Shown: positions 31,244 to 42,700 of the stretch, one piece after another | Position numbering within the stretch: position 1 is the stretch's first letter | Layout: every line of letters starts with the position of its first letter | Assembly: GCF_963675165.1 (NCBI RefSeq) | Contig: NC_087379.1 | Span: 3,969,442-4,033,441 of the forward strand | Direction of reading: 5' to 3' | From: Halichondria panicea | Taxonomy: Eukaryota > Porifera > Demospongiae > Suberitida > Halichondriidae | Length of the DNA stretch: 64,000 nucleotides | Made by a program: the position numbers and the translations under genes | The notes under the pieces: model-generated | What the model saw: only the letters and a program-made list of their open reading frames with translations | The model's database searches: none | Told to the model about the DNA's origin: nothing

Positions 31244-31770
31244 AGATATATATACGAAAGAGAGGGACAGGCAACGCTTACGTGATGCTAGGTAAATGTT
31301 GTGTGTGAAGTCACACCCTGTTGAGCTCAAGAATGTACACACTGCTCAACTTAGTTTTTATGACCTATGCATTGTGTGCACACACATAACCTATACTTCC
31401 AGCTGCTATGTTAGTGCAGAGCTTTCTTTTATTCAGCTTGATTTGTATGATTATAGTAGTAGTAGTAATACCATCGTAAAATTGTGGTAATCTACCAGTA
31501 GTTATGCCTCGGTGCACATGCGCAAGCGAGGTAGATTGTATACGGTAGTGTGTTTGTGTGTCTGTGTGTAGACTGCTACAGCTGCTCAAGGATTCTAGTC
31601 TTGTTTTTCTTGGATTGTAATTCATGGATTTGCAAAATAATGCTTGGTTCTCGAGTTATGCCTAGTTTTGCATACTTGGAATGCCATTGCAGCCTTAATT
31701 TTCAGAATAAGTGCCTATAGAAAAATTTGTCCATTGAGTGTTGCTAGTCTACTTAGTAGTTAGCTCTGCA

Positions 31771-31924
31771 CTAGAACGCTGAGCTATTGGTAGCTGTAAG
31801 CGTGAGAAGAGAGCAGCAAGGCTCTGCTGATGCAGCAGCCAGACTTGAACCTTTGGCATATTGATCCTTTTTAACAACAATCGTGGTCGACATTACCCAC
31901 TCTTTGAGTTCCGATTCTGCCTGC
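31771..31924 (-). repeat. Inverted diverged copy of the VAMP gene upstream region
   Basis: Boxes CTAGAACGCT, CTATTGGTAG, GAGAAGAGAGC, GCAAGGCTCTGCT, GATGCAGC and ATTACCCACTCTTTGA are, in reverse complement, the order seen at about 3996-4104 just before the VAMP start codon. No VAMP exons follow it here. Confidence 0.65.
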
Positions 31925-32129
31925 ATGCAGCAAAATTAATTTGCTATTGCTAATGGCAGGAGTGTGTGAAGAAGAGTATGCAACTCCCATGCACGCACAT
32001 TCCATTCTATATCTCGGACTGAATCCATCACTAACACTTGTAGTTGTGTAAACTGTTAGCCATGAATAAAATTAAATGTGGGCTGGAGGTACAAACCACA
32101 GCAGACCATGTGCAAAGGTAGCCTCCTTC

Positions 32130-32380
32130 TAGCCTCCTTCGCAGGCCTTCCTTTTTCAGTTATAATTTTGTTTCTGTTGTTTGTCACAATATTAACACCA
32201 TACGGGAATAAGCAAAGAAAGAAAAAAGGAAGCCACTAAGAAAAAGGAAGGCCTGCCCCGCTAAGTCTTGTGATCTGCTACTGACGTAGCCAAATTTAAT
32301 TGAGCGTGGGCAAGAGTAAACCGCAATATCTGTCCTCCCACACACTGTGACACAGTACTTAGAGCGTATTTACCAGGAAC
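32130..32380 (-). repeat. Dispersed repeat family, copy 3
   Basis: The reverse complement matches 5572-5800 along its whole length (TGAGCGTGGGC, TGTCCTCCCACACA, ATTTACCAGGA). It also contains GCCTCCTTCGCAGGCCTTCC. Confidence 0.72.
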
Positions 32381-33174
32381 TAGAGGCAAAGAGTGTGTGA
32401 AGCTACAGAACACAGTATGTAGAAGTTAGCTCTACAAGATGAAGCATGAAAGGCTAGAGTACTACTGTATCTGATAATAGCGCTTGTCAAAAGGACCTGG
32501 GCAAAGAAGTAACCTATCCCAGATCCTGGACAACTCACAGCAATACTTCTGACATGCCAAAATTGACAGATCCCTTCATGTCATCAGAAGGAATGTTTTA
32601 GTCCAAGTCATAATAATAAGAAGAAGAAGATTGCCCTGGAACAATCACACTATCCAAACTAGAAGGGCAAGGGCAACCTATTTTATCCTCGGATAATTAC
32701 AGTAGAACTACAGCAGAACTACAGACTACAAGACTCGCCTTATCAAACTCAATGTGCTCCCACTCTCAAGACCTCACGTTCGACCCAGTCGAGTGTTTCA
32801 AATTACAGCAGACAATGTAGACCTGAGTGCTTATCTGCAGGTATTATTTCCGTATCCACTATAGAGCTGGTTCTACTGCCAGAAAGTTTCCAAAAGGAGC
32901 AGAACCTCTAATACTACTACAATAGGATTACACGACTATGGAATTGACAGGACCCTATCGATGTATTGAACTAAGGGAAAATTCGACATTGGTGCTCGTG
33001 CCGCTGTGAAAACTGTCTCATGCACACAAATTAGTATAGTTTAGTCACTCTGTCAGCTCATGAGATCACAACCTTGCAACATTGTCATGTCATTTTACAC
33101 TGTTTCTAGACTAGACTACTGCATAGGCTCAAAGATAGACCTTTAGTCTTCAGACTTCACTATGCTAGGTATTA

Positions 33175-33480
33175 AAGCCATCGTCTATGATAATAATTAT
33201 CTCCAGACTTGCATATGAAGTAAGTCTACAATGCGTAGGCATCCTGTGGCTTTGTTGCCTGTCAGGCTCCGCCCATCTACTGAAAGCCCACGCTCATTTT
33301 CACTGTGCCACCACTGTGCCACCGTCACGCGAGGCAGGCTCTCCTTTTCTTAGACGGTTCGTTCTTTCTTTCTTTGTTCCTCCAATTCTTACCGTATTTT
33401 ATCTTATTGACCGTGTGACAAAGAACAGAAAAAGGAGAGGCTGCGAAGGAGGCTAGCCTCCTTCACCGGCCTTCATAGGA
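33175..33480 (+). repeat. Dispersed repeat family, copy 4
   Basis: Matches the opposite strand of 5025-5345: GCGTAGGCATCCTGT, GTCAGGCTCCGCCCA, TTGTTCCTCCAATTC and GACAAAGAACAGAAAAAGG occur in the same order. Confidence 0.75.
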
Positions 33481-34043
33481 AAGAAGGCCTGCTATCGACT
33501 GCTTGCGCATGCGCCAAATTATTGGATATTTGTTCCCGTAAAATTTCCTATAATACTGGATTCATCAGAGAAAATATCTTAAAAGTCATACACAGAGCTA
33601 TATAGCTAGCTAGCTAGAGACAGAGCTGTGTAGGTTTGTTGTACTGCTATTTTCTTCTGATAGAATCAGTAGCAGTAGTATAGTAGACTTTCACCAAAGA
33701 TAGTGTTAAATGGGCGTGGCCTGTCCATATAGGCTCTTGTCAGCTTTCACTCCTTTCACACGATCGTCATCCACACTGTTGCAGGCTGTGAGTCTTTTGT
33801 TAACATAGCAGGCTAAGGGTAGCTATCAGAGAATGCTATCCGATGGGCTAGAAACCTTCAATCGAACTTTCTATCTACTTCCTTCAATCCACTTCCCTTC
33901 GTTGTGATGTCATAGTTTTACTGAGAATATACGATGTTATCCAAAGCCCCCAGATACCGGGGGGATATTAGCGCATGCGCGAGCAGTTGATACCACTTCC
34001 CTAAGTGAAGTGGGAAGTGCGGCCTGGGATCGAGGCTAGTGCA

Positions 34044-34366
34044 AAGGAGGCTGGAACCACTTGACCTTAGCTAATTAAGGTCACTAATTGGATTTATCCA
34101 AACTTCTCTTGCAGACTACTTCAAGCCTAGTTTTTAATGTCTGTCAGTATTTTGCAGGGGGGGTCAAATTTATTTTCGCCAATTTTGCTCAGAAGCAGAG
34201 ATACAATCAAAAGTCTTGCTCTTGTACTATCCTCGATATCATGAGCGGCTTGTTCTCGAGGTCACTGCATAGCTGGCTTTGAGACTTGTAGTCTGCAAGA
34301 GAAGTTTGGATAAATCCAATAATTAGTGACCTTAATTAGCTAAGGTCAAGTGGTTCCAGCCTCCTC
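34044..34366. mobile_element. Element with 76-79 bp near-perfect inverted repeats
   Basis: The left arm 34044-34119 (AGGAGGCTGGAACCACTTGA ... TTGCAGACTAC) and the right arm 34288-34366 are almost exact reverse complements, around a 168-bp spacer. High arm identity suggests a young insertion. No transposase is encoded. Confidence 0.85.
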
Positions 34367-34687
34367 TGGACCATGTGTATGCATGCTGATATCATATAAT
34401 TAACCACTACACCTACGCACCCACTTAAGATGCGGTCTGATAGTGACGTGGTACGACATACTTGTACCGTAACGTGGTTTACACTACAACTGCTACAGTT
34501 GGATACTCCTCTTCATACACTCCTGCTAATATTTAGTAGCTTTATGTTATGCAGCTCTGACACTTCCACCGAGGCATCAGCACGTACCTGTGGTGCTTTC
34601 ATTTAAACTGTGATTAAACTATGTCTACCTTTACTGGATCCATTTTGATGCCTCGAGGGATACAGTGACGGCTTAATTGCGAGTCTA

Positions 34688-34715
34688 GTGTGTGTGTGTG
34701 TGTGTGTGTGTGTCT
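34688..34715. repeat. TG dinucleotide microsatellite
   Basis: A run of about 13 TG units, followed by TCTGTTCCAGC. Confidence 0.9.
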
Positions 34716-35755
34716 GTTCCAGCTGTAAATGCTCAACGGTTGCAATGCAATGAAACTAACAGCTTCTATAGGCTTCTAGCCACGTTCTCTTGGATTTTGA
34801 TTCGTGGATTTGCAAAGCTTCTTTCTCAAGCTATGGCTAGTTTGACTCACAATGAGGCGAGCTGTTGTAATCTCTTTAGAATATTTCATGGTATCGTCTG
34901 TTCCACCAACGCTTTCATTATGCGTGACGTCAGGAATGTAGTAGGCAAGAATTTTCGACTGTAATTATCCTTGACCTTCCTCTGGTACCAGTATAATTTT
35001 AGATCTCATTTGAGTGTATTTAGCGGGGGAACTATGAGCTATAGTACCGATACTATAGTCTAGATTGCTCTGGGCTACAAACCACAACATTTGTATTGTC
35101 ATTTATACAAGAGGATACACATGTATTAAAATTATGGTAGCTAGATGCTTTGTCTAGTAGCATAATAACAGAACTAGAATGGAAGAGAGAAGCTCTAGTT
35201 TCTGTTTTGGGCTTTGTTCGAGAGTAGTAGAAGCCGCTCGTTTCTTGGGCAGTGTGCTGTGCTTTTTTGCTGCAAGGCTGCATGGGGGAGGAGCTGGATG
35301 TATGGAAGTGCTGGGATTCTAGCTTTACATGGCTTCTTCCTTTCGCTTTGTTCAAGAGTAGTATAGGAGCCGCTCATTTGCTGGGCTTGTTTGTAGCTTA
35401 GGTGTCTTCCTTTAGCCGCTCATTTGCTGGGCTTGTTTGGTGCAAATTCTAGCTTAGGTGTCTTCCTTTCTCTTTGTGAGAGTAGTACAAGCCGCTCGTT
35501 TCTTAGGAAGTGTGCTGGGCTTGTGCTGCAACGCTGGGGGAGGAGCTGGATGTTTTGTGGGTGAAGCTAAGACTATAGTTTTGTCCATTAAACTGAGGTG
35601 GAGGAACAAGGTTGACTTGAATGGAGGCCACAGATTTAGTAGAGACACAGAGATGACAACTTTAGATATTAGTTTTTTTAAAAAATGATGCAGTTGCTAG
35701 GTTGGCTGTTTATATGTTGCTAAGCTATAGTGCATTTCTAGTAGCCAATAGGTTT

Positions 35756-35873
35756 TGGGATCTAAATCAGTTAGAACATGTGCATTCGGTATCTATGGTT
35801 ATAGTGTCCCTCATCCCTTGGGCGAAGCCCTCGAGATTTGTGACACTATAACACATAGATACCTCATGCCCAT
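35756..35873. repeat. Palindromic repeat, copy B (inverted relative to 27331-27447)
   Basis: TGGGATCTAAATCAGTTAGA through CATAGATACCTCATGCCCA is the reverse complement of copy A with few changes. It has the same GGTATCTATGGTTATAGTG stem. Confidence 0.8.
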
Positions 35874-36667
35874 CTTCTAACTAATTCGCCAAGGGTTGAA
35901 ATAATTATAGTCGATCTGTGTGTCTGTCGTTTGTTTGTGACTCTGAGTCTGCTCACCCTAAGTGGGGAATTTACAGCATTGATAGCCTCAAAAACTATAG
36001 CACTGACATTTTGAAATCGCTGTGATAGATCTACTTCCGCTTATTTGAACCTCGATCTATCTTCAAAATATCCACGAAATGTTTATTTTGAGCAATGCGT
36101 TATATAGTCCTCGAACATTTGGTGGTATATATATCATTATGCATGGAGCATATAAGCCTTAATTAGATCATCCAAAGAGGTCTCTATAGGAGATCGATCA
36201 TTTCATCGCATCGCATGACATAGGCCAACCTTAAGCTGCTTCCTTATTCCATTGTAGTAATTCAAATGTGTTTGTGCTCTAAAAATCAATGTAAGTCTTA
36301 TGGCTTTTTTCATGATACATTCAACAGATACCACATAAAATCTTATACACTGTGTGCTGTTATATATGTTATCTTGTTAGTTTTCCGTTTCAATTATGTT
36401 GTTATAATTAATTTTGTTAGTTCTTCCGTTTCCTGGTCTCTTAGTATAATTAGTATTTTTGATTTTTTTTGGATTGACATGTTAACAGAGTACATAGTTA
36501 TAAGGTTGCTTTTAATTGTGTGCTTTCTTTTTGCTAATTAGTCAATAGAAGATTGATTTCTTCACTTATCATAGTATCTCTTTCCTTCCCAGTGGTATGA
36601 GGAAGAGTACGTGGCTGCACAGCCTTTTGTCACGTAGACGTACTGCATTGCATGCATGAAGAATTTG

Positions 36668-36675
36668 TATAAAAA
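36668..36675 (+). promoter_or_regulatory. TATA-like box upstream of the IgGFcBP-NIDO-AMOP-VWD gene
   Basis: TATAAAAA lies 47 bp before the chosen ATG at 36715. With a start of transcription about 30 bp downstream, 36715 would be the first ATG in the transcript; upstream in-frame ATGs at 36682 and 36697 would be excluded or marginal. Confidence 0.4.
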
Positions 36676-36714
36676 GGATGGATGAAACTAATAATTATGT
36701 GTACTGAGTTTGAG

Positions 36715-39700
36715 ATGATCGTTTTGCGCTCAACTCAATGGAGGCTTTTAGCCAGTTTTGTCATTCTGATAACAAGTTATCAAGTCGCTGCCCAAGATGG
36801 ACAAGTTAAATGTAAGCTCTTTTCGTCTTTTACCGTACATTCTCAATTAAATTACCTGCATTTGGGCATAACCGTGGAAGTCGTGACTCTTTTATTTCTA
36901 TGACCATACAGCATCGTCACTTGGCCACGACTTCTACATTGGCTTTATGCAAAGCTTTTCAGAAGAAGCATCTCTGAGGTTGACTGTTGGTACCTCTGCT
37001 TCAATTGCAAGCTTTACCGTTGAAGGAGGAAATGGCATTTTGTTTGAACAACTGTCAGCAAGTGCATCTGCTCCAACTGTGGTGGACATTCCTGCAGAGT
37101 ACTTTGTTGTTGGCAGTGGTTTCTCTGAACGAAACAAAGGCATTCGTATTTACAGCTCTGATAAACCTATTTTTGTCATTGCAGAGAATTTTGATGTTGA
37201 TATCCAGACCCATTATAGCACTTTTCTTGCATATCCTCCATTTGATAGTGGTTCAAGCTATGAGTATTTTCTCACTTCGTTGAGAGATGGCTTATTCAAC
37301 AGCCAGTTTCTTCTTGTTGGTTGCAAAGATAACACCACTATAACTATTTTGCCATCTCAAGATGTTCAAATTCCTCATGACCCACAGGATTCTTCTAGTG
37401 AAACAGTAACAATTGAAGTTACTAATAGCCACAGTTTCATTCTTAATGAATTTCAAACTCTTCTTATCTCCACTTCTGATGATCTCACTGGAACAAAAAT
37501 AGTGTCCAACAAGCCCCTCACTGTTGTTAGTGGTCACGAGTGTGCTAGCTTGAGCGTGCAGACCAATTGTGATCCGCTAGCTTTCCAAATCCCACCTATG
37601 GCCACTTGGGGTACTCGTTTTTTGCTAGCCCCGTTCAGTGGACAATCTGCTCCTCAAAAGTTTCGACTAGTCAGTTCTGGGCAAACATCTGTCGAATACT
37701 ACTGTAACAATGAGATGGAGTCAGCTATTATTGATTCTAGATTTGATCTGATTACAAATCAATATTGCTCCCTTGAATCCCAAAGCCCTATTCTTGTGGT
37801 TCAGATAGCTGTTAGTGTTACAGAGGATGGCTTAAGAGATTCCACAATTGCTTTAGTGTCCCCTGTTGACCAATATGTTAGTGAATCGAAATTTATTGTG
37901 CTGACAGACACTCATTTTCCAATAAGCAGAATTAGTGTGACTGTACCAACACCTGACCCTAACCCTGAACAATTTGATTCTTCTAGCATTCTCCTAGATG
38001 GTACACCACTGGTGTGTGAATGGGAAGAGATAATATTTGAAAGCAGTATAGTTGGTTACGGGTGCAGCCATATTGTTTCCACTTCTGGTGAACCTGATTA
38101 CCATACAGTTTCACACAATAGCAGTGGCCTTATTTCAGTGCTTGTTTACGGATTTGGTGCTGATAACCTTAATCTAACCTTGGGATATGCGTACTTGGCT
38201 GGACAGAGCTACACCCAGGCTGGAAATGGTGAGAAACACAATAATCATTATTCCATTGCATGGTATTTTACTGTATAATATTCTTTTACGTATTGTTTAA
38301 TGTGTTGTGTATAATTGATTACGCTCATGTGTATATATAGATGAATAGATCTCAAGTCTGTATGTACATCAAATTTTCTTGCTACAGATGCCCTGTTTAT
38401 TCCCTTTCTTGACTTGAACGATTTTCCTGGAGTTCAAGAATTGGACAGAGTAGCAGATTCTTCCTCACCACCAATATTCCTTCCAACTGGTTTCCTATTT
38501 GGGGAAGAGGTTGTCTCCACTGCATATGTAAGGCATCTGTTTGAGCTCAGCTAAATACTATGGTTGCTTGAATCTCAAATTAACACCGAGTGTTTGCACT
38601 TCAGTGCTCTAGTGTCTTAATTGTTGGAGGTTCTACATGGCAATTTAATAGCTACATAGTATTAGTGTTCTGTTACTATACTCACCTGCTTAGATCTACC
38701 CAGGGTTTCATACAGGAGTTTTAGCTCAGAGGGGTCCGGGGCCCTCCCCTTGGAAAATTGTTTCATGAATGGTTATCTGATGTGCAATTTGGGTTTTTTG
38801 TGTGCTTTCAACCATTAAAATAATACTAGAGAGATGATAAGATTGTAGACATTGCTAAGGAGAAAAGTCATACACTTTAAGATTTCTAGGGGGAATCCCA
38901 GACCCCTCTGTATGAAACCCTGCTACCTATACGTATGCACATAGTTTGTAGCATGCTGGGGAATCATAATTATATAGACATGCCTTATAATATTTATTAT
39001 GGCAAATAGATTTACACAAATTATATACGTTATGTCTACCTTATTGTTTACCGTCACTTGTAGTTTCGAATTTATACTAGCGCTTTTTACATGTTCTTAT
39101 ACATGTAGGTGAATGAAAACGGTGTAATATCTTTCAAGAGACCTTGGGCGTATTCCCTACCTGAGATCTTCCCCACTAGCAACATGGATAATAACTTTGC
39201 AGTGGCTGTGTTTTGGAGTGACAATGATATACGTAGAGAGGGAGCTGTAAGATACATGGCATACAGCATCAACGATATGAATAATACCCAAGGAGCCGAG
39301 CTGATGAACATTCTGAACAAGTTTGTTCAACAGAGCCTAGGCGATGGAGCAGACCTTTTTCTGGGACAATGGTTGCTTGTTGCTCATTGGGATCATGTTC
39401 ATCCTAGTCCTCATGGGGAAGACAACAGAAGAGGAATTCCAGAAGATATTCTTAACCAGGTTTGAGTGATTCATTCTACTGATTTTCTCTTAGCTGTGCT
39501 CATTTCATTGGTAGGCCGTCATTTCTCTTAGACTATGGGGCGCCTCCTTTTACAAATTCATACTTCTCTTCCAATTGTACAGACAAACAACTATCAATCA
39601 ATCATCGTCACTGATTTCATTGACACATACGTCTTCAACTCGTATGACATTCAATGGAGTGTTGTGGGAACCGGTAGGTCTGCCGTTGTTGGTTTTACTG

Positions 39701-42700
39701 CTGGAGGTAACTTCTTCGATAACCACCCCTTGTCCGGAACACCAGCCATTGGCTGCGCTGTGAATGGACAGAGCTGTTTTGCAGAATCTAATACAAAAAG
39801 TGCACAGAATAGAAGTGTGAATAATCTGTTGTCTTTACCAAGCGATCCAAGGCTTCGGGCACTGGTGCAACCATGTCAGAGGACTTTTGTCCGAGACGGA
39901 AATACTATAAATAGACAAAAACCTGAAGACCTAAGAGATATGCTTGAACCATGTCCACATGTTGAAAGTAAGGCTAAATTCGATTGTGGTAGATTCAAAC
40001 CCCAATCCGGCATGCCAGCTTGTTTTGTTGGAACTAAGACTGTTAATTCTAATGGAGTTTCAATCTTGCCGCAGTGTTGCTATAATAAAGACGGGTAAGT
40101 TCACTTGGTCTCATTGTGAAAACAATTACCTCAGGTCAATATTCTTATCTCACTATACAATACACTTGACTAACGTTTAATCGACGGGTTCATTTGCAGG
40201 TCACTCATTACTAGCCCAAATAGTGGATCAGTTGGCAGTTTACTAGTTATTGGTAGCGACGATTCTCAATTCCGACAGGACTGTTGCGCAATTCCTGGAC
40301 ATCCAGAGTACTGTAAATTGTTCTTTGACAGACGTCCCATTATTAGTGGCACTAAGTATCAACCACTTGAAGTAGGTACGTATCGTATTATTGTTATGCT
40401 TCGTGCCATGAGGATATGGTAAAGTAGGTCATTGAATGGTGTGGAGCGTAAAATGTACATTGTGTATTTTCACACAGGAAGCGGTTTGGGTGACCCTCAT
40501 TACAGAACGTTCGATAATTTTCACTACAACTTCCAAGGTCAAGGAGAGTTCACACTTCTTGAGCTCTACCAAGCCGGTGAAACTGATCCAGTGTTTAGCA
40601 TTCAAGGACATCTTGGTTATCCTGCTGACTGGAAAGACCGAGGAGTGACTGGTCATCTCGGGTTGGCCTTTGGTGACCCGAATTTTGCATTCCATGTAAG
40701 CCACATCAGTGTAATTCTGACCAAGACTGTTATCGCATGTGATCTGATCAACTATAGAGCTATTTATCTATAGACTTAATATGCGCGATACAAACAATGC
40801 GTATTTATATGAGTGCATGGCTATAATGTCGCATAAGTTTGTATCGCACTGTTAATTGGCGTTAGTCGAGACCTGTAAAATCCCATTGAATTCACGGCCT
40901 TAAATCACATTAAATTAATTATATTGCATAATGTTTTTGCAGTAATAAAATTGGCTAAATGTATATTATTAATTTTTATGTTTGCATAATATTATTTCTA
41001 CATGCAGTAAGCGTATAAATTACGTCAACACTTGAGATCTAGGCCATGTTGCTTACACTGTATGTGGTACAAACAGTGCTGATGAACACATTCAGTTGTC
41101 TAGCTGAAAATAATACGAAGTTTAGAACTTGAATTATATTAATTTGATCTGTGTTATTATGATTATTTATCACATGACACAGCTTGGAGAGTCCGGAGGA
41201 TTCAGAGTTTTTCAAACCAAACCAATACAGTCGGAGATTACCAATACTTTGTCTGGAGTACCACATGTGATTGATGATCGCATCTCGCTCACTCGAGCTG
41301 GGAATGAGCTGATACTCTGTCACTATGATAGTGGAGTAAGAGTTAGTGGTTTGGTTCATCCCCTTGGATCCCTGGAATACTATATAGATTTCCGAGTGCA
41401 TGTACCATATTCCTACAAGAACCAGTCAGGAGCACTTCTAGGAAACTTCGATGGAAACACAAATGTAGAACTCTTTACACGTAGTGGCACCAAAATTACC
41501 AATCTCGAAAGTATGAACCTGTACAGAAATATGCTCTCGTGTAAGTTCGAACTGCAATCATGCATATTTAGACACAAATTTAGGGTGTACAAACTTGGAA
41601 CGACAAGTATAATTATAATTATATGAATTAGTGTGCTAACAACTCTGCATGATCAAGTACCGGAATATAATTATGTGCAGCCCCGGGAAGTGCTAAAGTC
41701 AGCATGCACCTATATCTTTTTCTTTTAGGGAATATCTCTGGTGATCCTGATAACTTCCTCTACTTAAATAACAGTGGTCAACGCAATAAACAAGAAGAAG
41801 ATTTTGAACCTAAATTCATTGATAATCTGAATGTGACCGATGAGCAAAGAGCATTCTGTAATGACAATATGGAGTGCATATTTGATCTTGTTGTCACTGG
41901 TCAAGAAGATATTGCGAAGAATAGTATGGAATTTGATGCAGAGACAAGTACTGTACAGGAAGATTTAGGTATAATAATTATTATGTTCATGTTTCAATCG
42001 TTGCGTACATACGGATGCTTAAATGCTGGAGAAGCATAATTATTGTATTTTGTATTTGATATGTACCTTTTTTCATACAGTAAATGTTCCGCCCGTGATT
42101 ACTACATTTGAAGTATTCACAGTTGGTCTTGGTGCTATGCAGCAGCTTGCTATTCTTGTCACTGATGCGAATGACGACGACTTTAATTTGACTTTTTCTG
42201 GAGGCATTGTGGAAGCGTCTTCTATTCTTGAAGCGGAAACTCCAGGACAGTATAATTTCAGCATACAAGTGTCTGATTCCTCACAGCTTGATAGTTTGCA
42301 ACCGTTGGTCTTTGTTGCAACTGATGGTAGAGGAGCTTCATCCGAGCTTGTGCAGATGGTTCAGGTGTGTGCTTGCATTAATGGTGGTGAATGCACTCCA
42401 GATGGGATACTTGGAATTGATTCTACTGTCATTTTGACCTGTCTTTGCCCTGATGGTAAGAAGTTTATAGATTATATGAAAGGTTGAAATTATGTTTTTC
42501 TACACCCTCAGGCTTTGGGACACTATACTATAATAATATACCGTATAGAGGGTATATTTCGAGGGTATAAATGTTCATGGTTTTCGCGGATTAGGCATGA
42601 ACCGCGAACATTTATAACCGCGAATTTAATATTTCATGCATGCAAAAAAGGCGCTATTCCACGAAAATTAAATCCGCGAAAATTTATACCCTCGAAATAT

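Larger units (their letters stand above)
29383..36714. other. Gene-poor, repeat-dominated interval
   Basis: Contains foldbacks, several MITEs, a TG microsatellite and degenerate tandem repeats near 35200-35570 (box AGCCGCTCGTTTCTTGG repeated with GGGGGAGGAGCTGGATG). Two diverged direct repeats, 31545-31690 and 34690-34860, share TTCTTGGATT and GTGGATTTGCAAA-like boxes. No coding exons with splice support were seen apart from the candidate at 29293. Confidence 0.6.

Noticed and set aside
31365-31625. Minus-strand frame of 86 codons
   Set aside because: It covers a GT-rich repeat stretch related to 34690-34860; no domain and no splice support.
35053-35690. Several frames of 60-100 codons on both strands
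   Set aside because: They arise from degenerate tandem repeats (AGCCGCTCGTTTCTTGG units) and have no protein features.
36266-36541. 91-codon hydrophobic plus-strand frame
   Set aside because: AT-rich translation giving Phe, Ile and Val runs; no start context, splice site or family pattern.
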